In this document: positions 17,683 through 25,856 of the stretch, one piece after another
Position numbering within the stretch: the first letter of the stretch is position 1
Layout: every line of letters begins with the position of its first letter
Assembly (NCBI RefSeq): GCF_019443505.1
Contig: NZ_CP080377.1
Span: 1,488,001 to 1,552,000 of the forward strand
Direction of reading: 5' to 3'
Length of the DNA: 64,000 nucleotides
Source of the DNA: Janthinobacterium sp. PAMC25594
GTDB taxonomy: Bacteria; Pseudomonadota; Gammaproteobacteria; Burkholderiales; Burkholderiaceae_D
Translations under genes and position numbers: made by a program
Notes under the pieces: generated by a model
Told to the model about the DNA's origin: nothing
The model's database searches: none
The model's input: only the letters and a program-made list of their open reading frames with translations

Positions 17683-19443
17683 TTAAACATAGTGGCGCCG
17701 GCTGAACGCGCGCGCAAAGTCCAGCAAGTCCTCGTAGCGCTCGACGGCGTGGATATCCCAGCCCTGCTCGCCGCGCGCGCGTTTTAAAACGTCATAGGTT
17801 TGCTGCAGCCACTTGTTGGCCGCCGCGCCATCCCAGTCGCGCGCCAGGTTCAGGGCCATGGTGCCGCCCGCGCCGCCCTGGGCCAGCGCCTTGGCGGAAA
17901 TATCCCAGCCGCTGTTGCCCAGTTCATCGTTGTCGAACATGGTGGTGATGCCATCGTCGGAAATCATCAGGATGTGCGCGGGCCGTTCGCGCTTGCCCGC
18001 ATAGGTCTTGCGCAGGCAGTGGATGGGAAAGCACGTGCCGCCGCCAAAAAATTCCGTCAGCACGCCCAGGATCATGTCTTCATCGCGCACGAAGCCGGGC
18101 GTCTGCATCACCTCGTTCTTGCCGCTCCACAGGGTCACCTTTACTTTCGCGCCGGCGCGCAGGGCGGACAGGGCGATGACGGCGCCGGCCAGTGTCAAAA
18201 ACGAGGTGTGCGCCTGCGGGTTCGGCATGGAGCCGGAACTGTCCACGTACATGTCCAGGTCGACGGGCACGGCGTCGATGGCGCGCGCCGGTTCGCGACC
18301 ATACACGCGGCGCACGGTGGTCACGCCGGGCACGGGGCGCGGCGACTGCATCACGGATTGCAGCCAGTCGATTTCCTCGAGTGGATCGCCGATTTCCCAC
18401 GCCTCCAGCCCTTCCATCTGCGGTTCCTGCGATTCGGGGACCGGACGGCTGGGAAACGCCACCAGGTGCGGCAAGGCCCGCTCGCGGTAGTAGCGGATGG
18501 CGATTTCATGGTCGCTCAGATCGATGCCCGATGCCTTCAAAATGTCGCCCAGCTCGAACGGTTCGCGCAACTGGCCGCCGCCCGCCTTGGCCGGCGCCTC
18601 GCCTGGCGGCTCCTCGCCATCGAGGCCGGAAATGCGCTTGTCGTGCACGGGATGGATGGCGCCGCCCTCCTCGTCATCCTCGATCTGCTGCGCGCCGTAG
18701 GTCTGGCAGCCCCTGGCCGCGTCGCGCGTGTCCTGCAGATAGCGGCTCGGGCTCAGAGCGTCCGTATCGTCAACCAGATAGGGCAGCAGCAAGGTGGCGA
18801 AGCGGCCCGCCGCCAGCATCCAGTCGTTCGCGTAGACGCGTATCAGGCGCGCGCCCAGCCAGGCGTCCGTATCCAGGCGCTCGTCGGCACGACCGCCTCC
18901 CAGTTCCCCCTTTTCCAGCTGCCACAGGTTTTCATAGATGCGCATGTACAGGGTCCACACGCCGCCGCTTTTAGCGTCAGCTTGCACCTCGCGCCCCTGC
19001 TGCAACTTGCGGTAGATGTCGGCCATGCGCAAATTCGCCTGGCGCTGCAAGCGGTCGTTGATGAACAGGTCCGTGTACAGGTTGGCCACCATGGGCGCAT
19101 GCTGCTCCAGGGTGGGCAAGGCGCGGCGCATGCGCGCCAGCAGGCGAAACTGGTCGCCGGCGCTGCCCGGCGCGAGGATATGGTGGCCGATTTCATGCGC
19201 GAGGATTTCCAGCGCATAGTCGTCCAGCCCCAGTTCCGTCACCAGCGGCAGGTCCACCACCACGCTCTGGTCCAGCAGGCGGATCATGGCGAAGCTGCCG
19301 GACAAGCCCTGCTTGCTGGCCTCGACGTGGCTGGCGCACAGGCTGGGGTCGCGCAGGCGCGTAAATTTGCTCCACACGGCCAGGGCGTCGGGCCAGGCGG
19401 CGCGCCAGGCCTCGATCAGAGCGGGGACGGCATCGTTCTTCAT
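17683..19443 (-). CDS. HExxH metallopeptidase-like plus VWA domain protein
   Basis: A 586-residue protein. The N-terminal part has LEILAHEIGHHILAP with a zinc-type HExxH motif (His83, Glu84, His87). The C-terminal part is a von Willebrand A domain with an intact MIDAS DSSGS (Asp401-Ser405), followed by LAGAVIALSALRAGAKVKVTLWSG and, later, MISDDGI. Between them is an acidic/Pro-rich linker (about 240-330). HExxH plus VWA beside a MoxR ATPase recalls the DUF2201 family, but this protein is larger and the resemblance is by layout only. No signal peptide, so cytoplasmic. It overlaps the upstream gene by ATGA. Confidence 0.8.
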   Translation of the reverse strand: MKNDAVPALIEAWRAAWPDALAVWSKFTRLRDPSLCASHVEASKQGLSGSFAMIRLLDQSVVVDLPLVTELGLDDYALEILAHEIGHHILAPGSAGDQFRLLARMRRALPTLEQHAPMVANLYTDLFINDRLQRQANLRMADIYRKLQQGREVQADAKSGGVWTLYMRIYENLWQLEKGELGGGRADERLDTDAWLGARLIRVYANDWMLAAGRFATLLLPYLVDDTDALSPSRYLQDTRDAARGCQTYGAQQIEDDEEGGAIHPVHDKRISGLDGEEPPGEAPAKAGGGQLREPFELGDILKASGIDLSDHEIAIRYYRERALPHLVAFPSRPVPESQEPQMEGLEAWEIGDPLEEIDWLQSVMQSPRPVPGVTTVRRVYGREPARAIDAVPVDLDMYVDSSGSMPNPQAHTSFLTLAGAVIALSALRAGAKVKVTLWSGKNEVMQTPGFVRDEDMILGVLTEFFGGGTCFPIHCLRKTYAGKRERPAHILMISDDGITTMFDNDELGNSGWDISAKALAQGGAGGTMALNLARDWDGAAANKWLQQTYDVLKRARGEQGWDIHAVERYEDLLDFARAFSRRHYV

Positions 19444-20411
19444 GCGAGCGGCAGCAGGCGGATCGCGTGCGTCCACGGCGACGTGACGGCGATCGTATGC
19501 GCATTCGCGGCGATGGCCATGTCGCCGGCCGGCACATCGAGTTCGATGCGGCGCGCGCCGATCTGCAGGGTCGCCCCATCGAGCCGCACGGACGCTGGCA
19601 TATCGGCATTCGCCTGCTCGAACTCCTGCGCCATGGCGCTGTGCAGCACGGCGCCATAGGCGTCGGCCACCAGCAGGTAATGACGCTCGCCGCTATACAC
19701 GACAAAGCCATCCGCAGAAGCGCGCACCAGCGGCGGCGTGCCGAAAGCGCCACCGAGGCCCGTAAAGGAACCGAACTCCCGACCGTCCGCATTGCCGCGC
19801 CACGGATTTTCCTGTAACTGCGCACGCACCTGCGGCCATGGCGCACCAGGCTCGCCGAAGGCGGCCAGCGCCAGCGCGGGCGGCAAGGTGTCGGCGGCGG
19901 CCAGCGCGCCCTGGCGGAAATGCGCGACGCCGGCGCGCCAGGCCAGCACCTGGCCCACGGCGCGCAGCTGCGCCAGCGTGGCGATCCGCGCCGCGAGGGC
20001 GGCCAGCTCGCGCTGCCACTGCGCGGGACGCGCGCCCGCCACGGAGGCGATGTGGAGGGCGGCGTTGCTGAGCATGCCCAGCACGTCGACCGGGGCGGTG
20101 GAGAGCAGCGGCGCAAACGATGGCGCCAGTTCGCGCCAGACGGTATTCAAGAAAGGGGTTTTCGCGGCCGGACCGGCCAGCCCATGGCCCACCAGTTCCA
20201 GGGCCATATCGTAGGCGGCCAAGGTGACGCCGCCCACGCGCTCGGGCGCGGCGGCGGCCACGGCCACCACCAGCGGATCGACGCCATCGCGCAAAAAGGC
20301 GGAAAAAGCAGCCATGTCGAGCGCGGGAAAGCGCCGGCGCGCTTCCGCTGCGCGCGCATTGAACTGGGCGCGGCCGCTGGCAAGTATCGAGGCAAAGGCA
20401 GGAGAAATCAT
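19440..20411 (-). CDS. Unrecognised 323-residue protein of the AAA/VWA cluster
   Basis: An Ala/Leu-rich, mostly helical protein with no family I can name. The N-terminal two thirds look like a helical-repeat scaffold (PALDMAAFSAFLRDGVDPLVVAV; LAALAARIATLAQLRAVGQVLAWRAG). The last 110 residues switch to beta-rich sequence with VVYSGERHYLLVADAYG and LQIGARRIELDVPAGD. No catalytic motif and no signal peptide. The ATGA overlap with the VWA gene and the 9-bp gap to the gene before it show that it belongs to the same unit, where it occupies the place that adaptor or substrate proteins hold in other MoxR-VWA operons (inference). Confidence 0.7.
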   Translation of the reverse strand: MISPAFASILASGRAQFNARAAEARRRFPALDMAAFSAFLRDGVDPLVVAVAAAAPERVGGVTLAAYDMALELVGHGLAGPAAKTPFLNTVWRELAPSFAPLLSTAPVDVLGMLSNAALHIASVAGARPAQWQRELAALAARIATLAQLRAVGQVLAWRAGVAHFRQGALAAADTLPPALALAAFGEPGAPWPQVRAQLQENPWRGNADGREFGSFTGLGGAFGTPPLVRASADGFVVYSGERHYLLVADAYGAVLHSAMAQEFEQANADMPASVRLDGATLQIGARRIELDVPAGDMAIAANAHTIAVTSPWTHAIRLLPLA

Positions 20412-20420
20412 CGCGGCCCG

Positions 20421-20894
20421 TCAGTCGCTGTGCGAAAAGTGCAGCAGATAGCGTTCATTCCCCAGTTCGAACGCGATCTCGTCCCAGTGGATCGCGTACC
20501 AGAAACCGGCGGGCGGCGTCATCGTCACGGCGTGCAGGGAAAATCCGCCCAGCGCCTCGTCGAGCGACTCCAGGAACCTTGCCACCAGTTGCGCGCGAAA
20601 GCGCCCCGGTGGCGCCACCTGCATGTGCCGCGACGAGAAAAACCAGCGCTGGCACACCTGTTCCAGCTGGGCGCGCCCGCACGGCGCCGCAGGGAGGCGC
20701 CACAGGGCCGCCGGCAAGTCGCGTGCGGGTACGATGACGTGCAGGGCATAATCCTCCACACGCAAGCCCAGCGCCGTGGCGAGGTCCGGCGCATCGGGCA
20801 GGCGCTGCAGCTCGTAGCTCGCGCACAGGTCGCTGGCTTCACTATTGAGTAGAGCCAGCGCGTCCAGGAAGCCTTGACAATGCTGGATACTCAT
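20421..20894 (-). CDS. Unrecognised 157-residue protein of the AAA/VWA cluster
   Basis: A small soluble alpha/beta-looking protein. Its closing segment (GFWYAIHWDEIAFEL..ERYLLHFSHSD) is rich in aromatics and suggests a compact beta-sheet end. No motif or family recognised. The start at 20894 overlaps the stop of the AAA+ gene by ATGA, and the next gene starts 9 bp after its stop, so it is likely made together with the ATPase. Coding character (high GC third positions) is good. Confidence 0.7.
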   Translation of the reverse strand: MSIQHCQGFLDALALLNSEASDLCASYELQRLPDAPDLATALGLRVEDYALHVIVPARDLPAALWRLPAAPCGRAQLEQVCQRWFFSSRHMQVAPPGRFRAQLVARFLESLDEALGGFSLHAVTMTPPAGFWYAIHWDEIAFELGNERYLLHFSHSD

Positions 20895-22471
20895 TGCGAA
20901 CGCAGCCAGCTGCGGTAATTCGTATAGCGCTGATGCAGGTATTTGAGTTTCAGCAAATCGTCATACAGAGGGCCGTACAGCTTGCGCCCCTTCGTGCGTT
21001 CGCCGATCAGCTTTTCAATGCGGTTCAGGCGCGCCAGGGTCTCGCGCTCGCTGACGCCATCGAGTCCCAGGTCGAATTCGGCCGACAGCACGCCGACAGG
21101 ATCGTCGCGGTCCAGGTCCAGGCGGTTGAATTCATCGTTCGACAAATCGAACAAACGGCGCAGCCAGCCCAGTCTGTCGCTGCGGTAGGCGGCGTTTTCC
21201 GGCAGCGCGAAAAACGGCGCGTCCGGGTCAGGCTGCAGCTTGTTATGCAGGACGAAGGGCAGCACCTGGCGCAAGTCTTCCAGCTCCACTTCACCGTTAC
21301 CGCGAAAATACGCCATGGCCTTGGCATAGATCAGCAACGCCATCAGGGTGCGCACGGAGATGCCGTTCAGGGTCTGGCAGCCGAGATCCTTCAAGCGGTC
21401 GCGCCCATTGTCGGCCGCCTGCGCGGCGCCCCGGTCGGCGCCCGCCAGACGGGCCGTATCCTTGGTCATGTATTCGAACTGGCCGCCCGCCGTTTCGAAC
21501 AGCTCGAACTGGCTGGCGAAGAATTCCAGGCGGCGGCGCACGGCGTCGGGTATGCCCACCTGGCGGATGGATTCGCCGATTTGATCCACCTCGCCTTCCG
21601 TGAAGATGATATCGGGCGGCACCAGCTCTTCGGGACGCACGTTTTCTTCCACGCGCAGCAGCAGCTCGTTCAGAAAGCGGGGATTGAAAGCGAGTGCCTG
21701 CACCGTCACGTCGACCCGGTCGCGCAGTGCCTCGATCACCTGGTAGGTGCCGCCGCCCTGGTCGTCATTGGCCGTCAGATACCAGGCCGCTTCCGGGCAT
21801 TCATAAATATGGTTCAGCACTTCCGCGTAATTGTCGCCCATGACGGTCAGCAGCGCGCTTTGCGTGCGCGTGGGAATGCGGTTGTATTCATCGACGATTT
21901 TCACGCGCATGCCCAGCCAAGCGCGCCAGGCGATGCGGATATCGTCCATGCTTTGCGCGTTGACCAGGTCGGCCGGCAGCGGATTGCCGAGCAAATCGGC
22001 CACCGTCATCTGCGGGTGGCCGTGCTGCATCGCGCGTTTGACTTCCTTGACGGTGGAGCCGGCCAGCACGCCCATCAGCAAGGCGCTGGCCGTCTTGCCA
22101 CGCCCCGGTCCGCCGACGAACAGGCATTTGCGGCGCGTGGCGAACGTCAGCAGCGGCAGCAAAATAAAACTCGAATAGCTTTGCGCCGACGGCAAATTCA
22201 GGGTGCGGCGGCTGTCGCCCACGGAATAGGTCTGCGACGGGCCGTCGTTGTACTCGATGTCGTAATGGGGGCTGATGATGGCGTGGTTGACGATCCAGAA
22301 ATACGCCTGGCGCAGCTTTTCATCGAACGGCCTGGCGGCCGCCTCGCCTTCCGCTCCCAGCGCGATGGGGCCCTGGTACAGGTCGGCCACGTCGAACTGC
22401 CGCGCGGCGGGTACGGCCTTGGGCTTGGTGGGGGCCTGGGACAGGCGCTGGAACAAATTGAAGGCGGACAT
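20891..22471 (-). CDS. MoxR-type AAA+ ATPase
   Basis: A 526-residue AAA+ protein. Walker A is GGPGRGKT (120-127), Walker B VKIVDE with Asp194-Glu195, sensor 1 is YLTAND (Asn235), and EALRDRVD (248-254) gives the arginine-finger region. Preceding the core is about 110 residues of unique sequence, and the C-terminus adds a helical lid plus an extra 150 residues. MoxR ATPases act with VWA proteins to remodel or activate partners, and a VWA gene lies three genes downstream. It is 57 bp behind an ABC-2 permease gene, with a GGGGTCAGACCC hairpin in the gap, so it may start its own transcript. Confidence 0.85.
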   Translation of the reverse strand: MSAFNLFQRLSQAPTKPKAVPAARQFDVADLYQGPIALGAEGEAAARPFDEKLRQAYFWIVNHAIISPHYDIEYNDGPSQTYSVGDSRRTLNLPSAQSYSSFILLPLLTFATRRKCLFVGGPGRGKTASALLMGVLAGSTVKEVKRAMQHGHPQMTVADLLGNPLPADLVNAQSMDDIRIAWRAWLGMRVKIVDEYNRIPTRTQSALLTVMGDNYAEVLNHIYECPEAAWYLTANDDQGGGTYQVIEALRDRVDVTVQALAFNPRFLNELLLRVEENVRPEELVPPDIIFTEGEVDQIGESIRQVGIPDAVRRRLEFFASQFELFETAGGQFEYMTKDTARLAGADRGAAQAADNGRDRLKDLGCQTLNGISVRTLMALLIYAKAMAYFRGNGEVELEDLRQVLPFVLHNKLQPDPDAPFFALPENAAYRSDRLGWLRRLFDLSNDEFNRLDLDRDDPVGVLSAEFDLGLDGVSERETLARLNRIEKLIGERTKGRKLYGPLYDDLLKLKYLHQRYTNYRSWLRSQ

Positions 22472-22489
22472 GGCTCGTTTACTTTAGAT

Positions 22490-22515
22490 GGGGTCAGACC
22501 CGGCGGGTCTGCCCC
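22490..22515. repeat. GGGGTCAGACCC hairpin, copy 1
   Basis: GGGGTCAGACCC (22490-22501) faces GGGTCTGCCCC (22505-22515), identical to the perfect copy at 44105-44131 except for one missing base in the right arm and one loop base. It lies in the 57-bp gap before the AAA+ gene. Confidence 0.75.
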
Positions 22516-22528
22516 GGGTATGAAATTA

Positions 22529-23695
22529 TTACATATCAAGTGCCTTCGCCTTGTTCAAATCAACAACGGTTTCGTCCAGCTTGCGCCAGCGCCACCAGCC
22601 CAGCGCCACGCAGGCCAGCAGCAAGGCCAGCAAGCCCGCCACTTCATGGCGAATTTCATACAGCGAGGCGCCCATCTGGTTCAGCGCGACAAAGCCCTGG
22701 ATGCCGGCCGTGGACGGCAGCAGCCAGCGCAGCCATTGCAGCACGACGGGCATGGACGACACGGGCCAGGTCAGGCCCGCGAGGAACAGCACGGGCATCG
22801 AGGTGGCGATCATCAGCTGCGTGCCCCGCTCGCGCGTGCGGAACAGCATGCCCAGCAGCATGCCGAACGCCGCTTCCGCCAGCGAGAACAGCACCAGCAG
22901 CAAGAGCATGCCGCCGAAGTTGCCGCCACGGGGATAATCCTGGAACCAGAAGACAAAGCCGAAGAAATAGCAGCAATTGAGAAAGGCCACGCAGGCAAAC
23001 GCCAGCAGCATGCCCGCATAGCCGCCCGCCGTGCGCCGGCCTGCCACGGGGAAGGTCTTGCGCTGGTACCAGGTGCCGAACAGCATGGTCATGCCGATCA
23101 GCAAGGTTTGCTGCACGATCAGTGTCGCCACGCCGGGCACGACATACGCGCCATAGCCTTCCTTGACGTTAAACAGGGGCACGGCATCGAAGGCGATGGG
23201 CGAACGCTGCTGGTTGGCCTGCACGGTCGACGGCGTGCCCGCGCCCAAACGCTTGAGCTCGATACCGGCCGACACGGTGCCCACCACTTCCGCCAAGCCG
23301 TTCAAGGCCACCTTGTTCAGCATCAGATACAGGCCATTGCCCGCCACCTGCGCGTGGGCGGCGCGGCCGGCCAGCACGTCCGTCTGCAAGCCTTCGGGCA
23401 GGATCAAGACGCCCATGACCTTGTCGCGCCACAATAAATCTTGCGCGACGGGCAAGTCCGGCGTTACGGCGATCACCTGCAAGGAGGGATGGGCCATGGC
23501 GAAGCGCGTCAGCTGGCGCGACATGGCGCTGCGGTCCTGGTCGACGACGGCCACGGGCACGCGCTGGACGATTTCCGTCGAGTACGGCAGCGGATAGAAG
23601 AAGGAATAGATGATGCCGCCAATAAACAGCAAGGTCAGCGCGCCCTTGTCCGTCAGCATGGCGCGCCAGGTGGCGATAAAGGATTGCCACATCAT
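22529..23695 (-). CDS. ABC-2 type permease (YhhJ/YbhR-like), second of pair
   Basis: A 388-residue integral membrane protein: one N-terminal helix (ALTLLFIGGIIYSFFYPLPYS), a periplasmic domain of about 150 residues beginning VPVAVVDQDRSAMSRQLTRF, then five C-terminal helices. This is the layout of drug-export ABC-2 permeases. The ATG at 23695 overlaps the stop of the preceding permease gene by ATGA; a longer frame to 24205 is a shadow of that gene. Together with the partner permease, the HlyD-like adaptor and the TolC-like channel it should make a tripartite exporter. Confidence 0.88.
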   Translation of the reverse strand: MMWQSFIATWRAMLTDKGALTLLFIGGIIYSFFYPLPYSTEIVQRVPVAVVDQDRSAMSRQLTRFAMAHPSLQVIAVTPDLPVAQDLLWRDKVMGVLILPEGLQTDVLAGRAAHAQVAGNGLYLMLNKVALNGLAEVVGTVSAGIELKRLGAGTPSTVQANQQRSPIAFDAVPLFNVKEGYGAYVVPGVATLIVQQTLLIGMTMLFGTWYQRKTFPVAGRRTAGGYAGMLLAFACVAFLNCCYFFGFVFWFQDYPRGGNFGGMLLLLVLFSLAEAAFGMLLGMLFRTRERGTQLMIATSMPVLFLAGLTWPVSSMPVVLQWLRWLLPSTAGIQGFVALNQMGASLYEIRHEVAGLLALLLACVALGWWRWRKLDETVVDLNKAKALDM

Positions 23696-24873
23696 GCGCG
23701 CCCCCATGCCGCCGGCGCATTCGCGCGGCGTGCCAGCAGGAATACGCCCACGGCGCCGCAGCCGACGGCAAAGCCGGCCAAAATGAGCATTTCCTGCACG
23801 CCATAACGCCACGGCGCGCCGGCCAGCCAGTATTTGGTTTGCAGCTGCAGATAATGCGTGAGCGGCAAGGCTTCCGCCCAGGCGCGCGCGGGCGCCGGCA
23901 TGGCCATCAGGGGAAAGGCCTGGCCCGCGAACGCGAACGCCGGTGCCGTGATAAATGCCGCGCCCGACAGCGCCAGGCGCAGCGACAAGGTAGCGGCGAT
24001 CAGCAAGGTGGCCAGGCCGCAATACGCGAGCACCAGCAGCAACATGCTCAGCAGCAATGCCGGCAAGCTGCCCGCCACGGCCCAGTCCCGCGCCAGGCTG
24101 AAAAACAGCAGATACAGCAGCGCCAGCGCACAGTAGGCGATGAGGGGAAACAGCAGCTTGGCGCCGACGGCGCGCAGCCAGCTGCCGTTGGCCGAGGTCA
24201 GCCATTGCGGCACCGTGCCGTCGCGTAACTCGCGTCCGATGGACGTGACGACGGCGACGACGATGAAAATCTGCAGCATGGCCGGCATCAGGGCCAGGGT
24301 CAGAAACGCTTCATAGCTGGTGTTTTCATTATACAAACTGTTCAGGGTCGTGCGGATCGGTTCGAACTGGGCCGCCGCCTGCACGCCCGACATGCCTTTT
24401 TTCATCCTCGCCGTCATCTCGATACCGGCCGACAAGGTCGTGCTGACCGTGCGCACGTCGCGCAGCAAGGCGCCCGCGTGCGAGGAAAACTGCGCGTTGT
24501 ACAGCCATTGCACGGTGGCTTGCCGGCCGCTCAGCAGCTTCTGTTCAAAATCGTTCGGGATCAGCAGATAGCCGAACGCCGTGCGTTCGCGCAGCCGGTG
24601 CAGCGCTTCGTCGCTGGACGCCACTTTCGCCGCCACCGCGATGCCGGGCGACGCGTCGAGCCAGCGCGTGAGCTGGCGCGACAAGGTGGAGTTGTCGTTA
24701 TCGATGACGACGATGGGCAAGTCGCGCGCGATGCCGGCGGAAAACACCAGCCACAATATGCCGCACAGCGCGACGGGAATCCAGCTGAGCATGCCCAGAT
24801 CCCAGAAATCGCCGCGCAGCCGCGCCCACTCGCGCGCCAGCGCAGAAACCGGCCCTTTATCCGCTTCGTTCAT
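23692..24873 (-). CDS. ABC-2 type permease, first of pair
   Basis: A 393-residue paralogue of the next permease with the same plan: an N-terminal helix, a periplasmic domain starting LPIVVIDNDNSTLSRQLTRW, then a five-helix C-terminal membrane domain (MLQIFIVVAVVTSIGRELRDGTVPQWL onward). It starts 6 bp after the HlyD-like gene and overlaps its partner by ATGA. No ATP-binding subunit is encoded in this operon, so energy must come from an ATPase encoded elsewhere, unlike YbhFSR where the ATPase is linked. Confidence 0.88.
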   Translation of the reverse strand: MNEADKGPVSALAREWARLRGDFWDLGMLSWIPVALCGILWLVFSAGIARDLPIVVIDNDNSTLSRQLTRWLDASPGIAVAAKVASSDEALHRLRERTAFGYLLIPNDFEQKLLSGRQATVQWLYNAQFSSHAGALLRDVRTVSTTLSAGIEMTARMKKGMSGVQAAAQFEPIRTTLNSLYNENTSYEAFLTLALMPAMLQIFIVVAVVTSIGRELRDGTVPQWLTSANGSWLRAVGAKLLFPLIAYCALALLYLLFFSLARDWAVAGSLPALLLSMLLLVLAYCGLATLLIAATLSLRLALSGAAFITAPAFAFAGQAFPLMAMPAPARAWAEALPLTHYLQLQTKYWLAGAPWRYGVQEMLILAGFAVGCGAVGVFLLARRANAPAAWGRA

Positions 24874-24879
24874 CGCGTA

Positions 24880-25854
24880 TCAGAGCGGTGGAAACACGAC
24901 CGACATGCCCGGACGCAAACCCTCGACCTTGATGGCGGGACGCAAGCGGATTTCAAACGTGCGCAAATCCGTGCCGCCCGGACGGGCCGCGCGCCACGTG
25001 GCGAAGTCCGGCAGCACGGCCACCGAACTGACCTTGAAGCTCACTTGCTGTTTCAGCGCCGGCACATTGGCCGTATGCATGCTGCCCATGGCAAACGCGG
25101 CCATGTCATCTTCGCGCACCTGCAGCACGGCCCAGGCGTCATCGAGATTCACCAGGGTGATGACGGGGAAGCCTTGCGGCGCCAGTTCGCCCGGCTGTAT
25201 CTGGATCTTGCTGACCTGCCCGGCCACCGGCGCGGCGATCTTCGTTTCCGCCAGAGCGATCTGCGCTTCCGTCAGCACGGCGCCCACCTGGCGCGCCTGC
25301 GCGGCGGCGGCCGTCTTGTCTTCCGGACGGGCGCCCTTTTGCGCCATGTCATATTGCGCGCGGGCCGCTTGCGCCAGCTGGTCGGCGGCGCGCCATTGCG
25401 CTTGCGCCTCGTCGCGTTTCTGCTGGGCAATCACGCCTTGCTCGTACATATTGTTGACGCGGGTGTACGTGGTCCTGGCGATGGTCGCCCCCGTTTGCGC
25501 CCGTTCCCAGTTGGCTTTTGCGGCCGCCACTTCTTCCGGACGCGCGCCCGCTTGCGCCTTTTGCGCCACGGCATCGGCTGCCTGCGTGGCGGCTGTCGCT
25601 TGCGCGATCTTCGCGTCCACTTCCGGGCTCGTCAGCTGGAACAGCAGCTCACCTTTCGGCACCGTCTGGCCCAGCTTGACGTACAACTGGCCCACCCTGC
25701 CCGGCACTTTCGACGAGACATTAACTTCCTGCGCATCCATCTGCCCCTGCAAAGGCAGGCGCTGCGGCTGGAATGCCTGGTACAGGCCCCAGCCGACGAA
25801 GCCCAGGACGATGATGGCGGCGACTATGGCCAACGGTTTTTTGGAGGTGCTCAT
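24880..25854 (-). CDS. HlyD-family periplasmic adaptor (membrane fusion protein)
   Basis: A 324-residue secretion adaptor anchored by one N-terminal helix (LAIVAAIIVLGFVGWGLYQAF). The first lipoyl half reads VSSKVPGRVGQLYVKLGQTVPKG. A long alpha-helical hairpin follows (about 75-200, with Ala/Gln-rich heptads and two KGARPE/AGARPE repeats), then the second lipoyl half IAAPVAGQVSKIQIQPGELAPQG and a beta-barrel. It bridges the ABC-2 permeases and the TolC-like channel. It is 2 bp after the TolC-like gene and 6 bp before the permease gene. Confidence 0.9.
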   Translation of the reverse strand: MSTSKKPLAIVAAIIVLGFVGWGLYQAFQPQRLPLQGQMDAQEVNVSSKVPGRVGQLYVKLGQTVPKGELLFQLTSPEVDAKIAQATAATQAADAVAQKAQAGARPEEVAAAKANWERAQTGATIARTTYTRVNNMYEQGVIAQQKRDEAQAQWRAADQLAQAARAQYDMAQKGARPEDKTAAAAQARQVGAVLTEAQIALAETKIAAPVAGQVSKIQIQPGELAPQGFPVITLVNLDDAWAVLQVREDDMAAFAMGSMHTANVPALKQQVSFKVSSVAVLPDFATWRAARPGGTDLRTFEIRLRPAIKVEGLRPGMSVVFPPL

Positions 25855-25856
25855 TA

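Noticed and set aside
20894..23437. An 847-codon plus-strand open frame
   Set aside because: It is antisense to the AAA+ and permease genes; the protein is His/Gln/Arg/Ala-rich without motifs, a common shadow in high-GC DNA.
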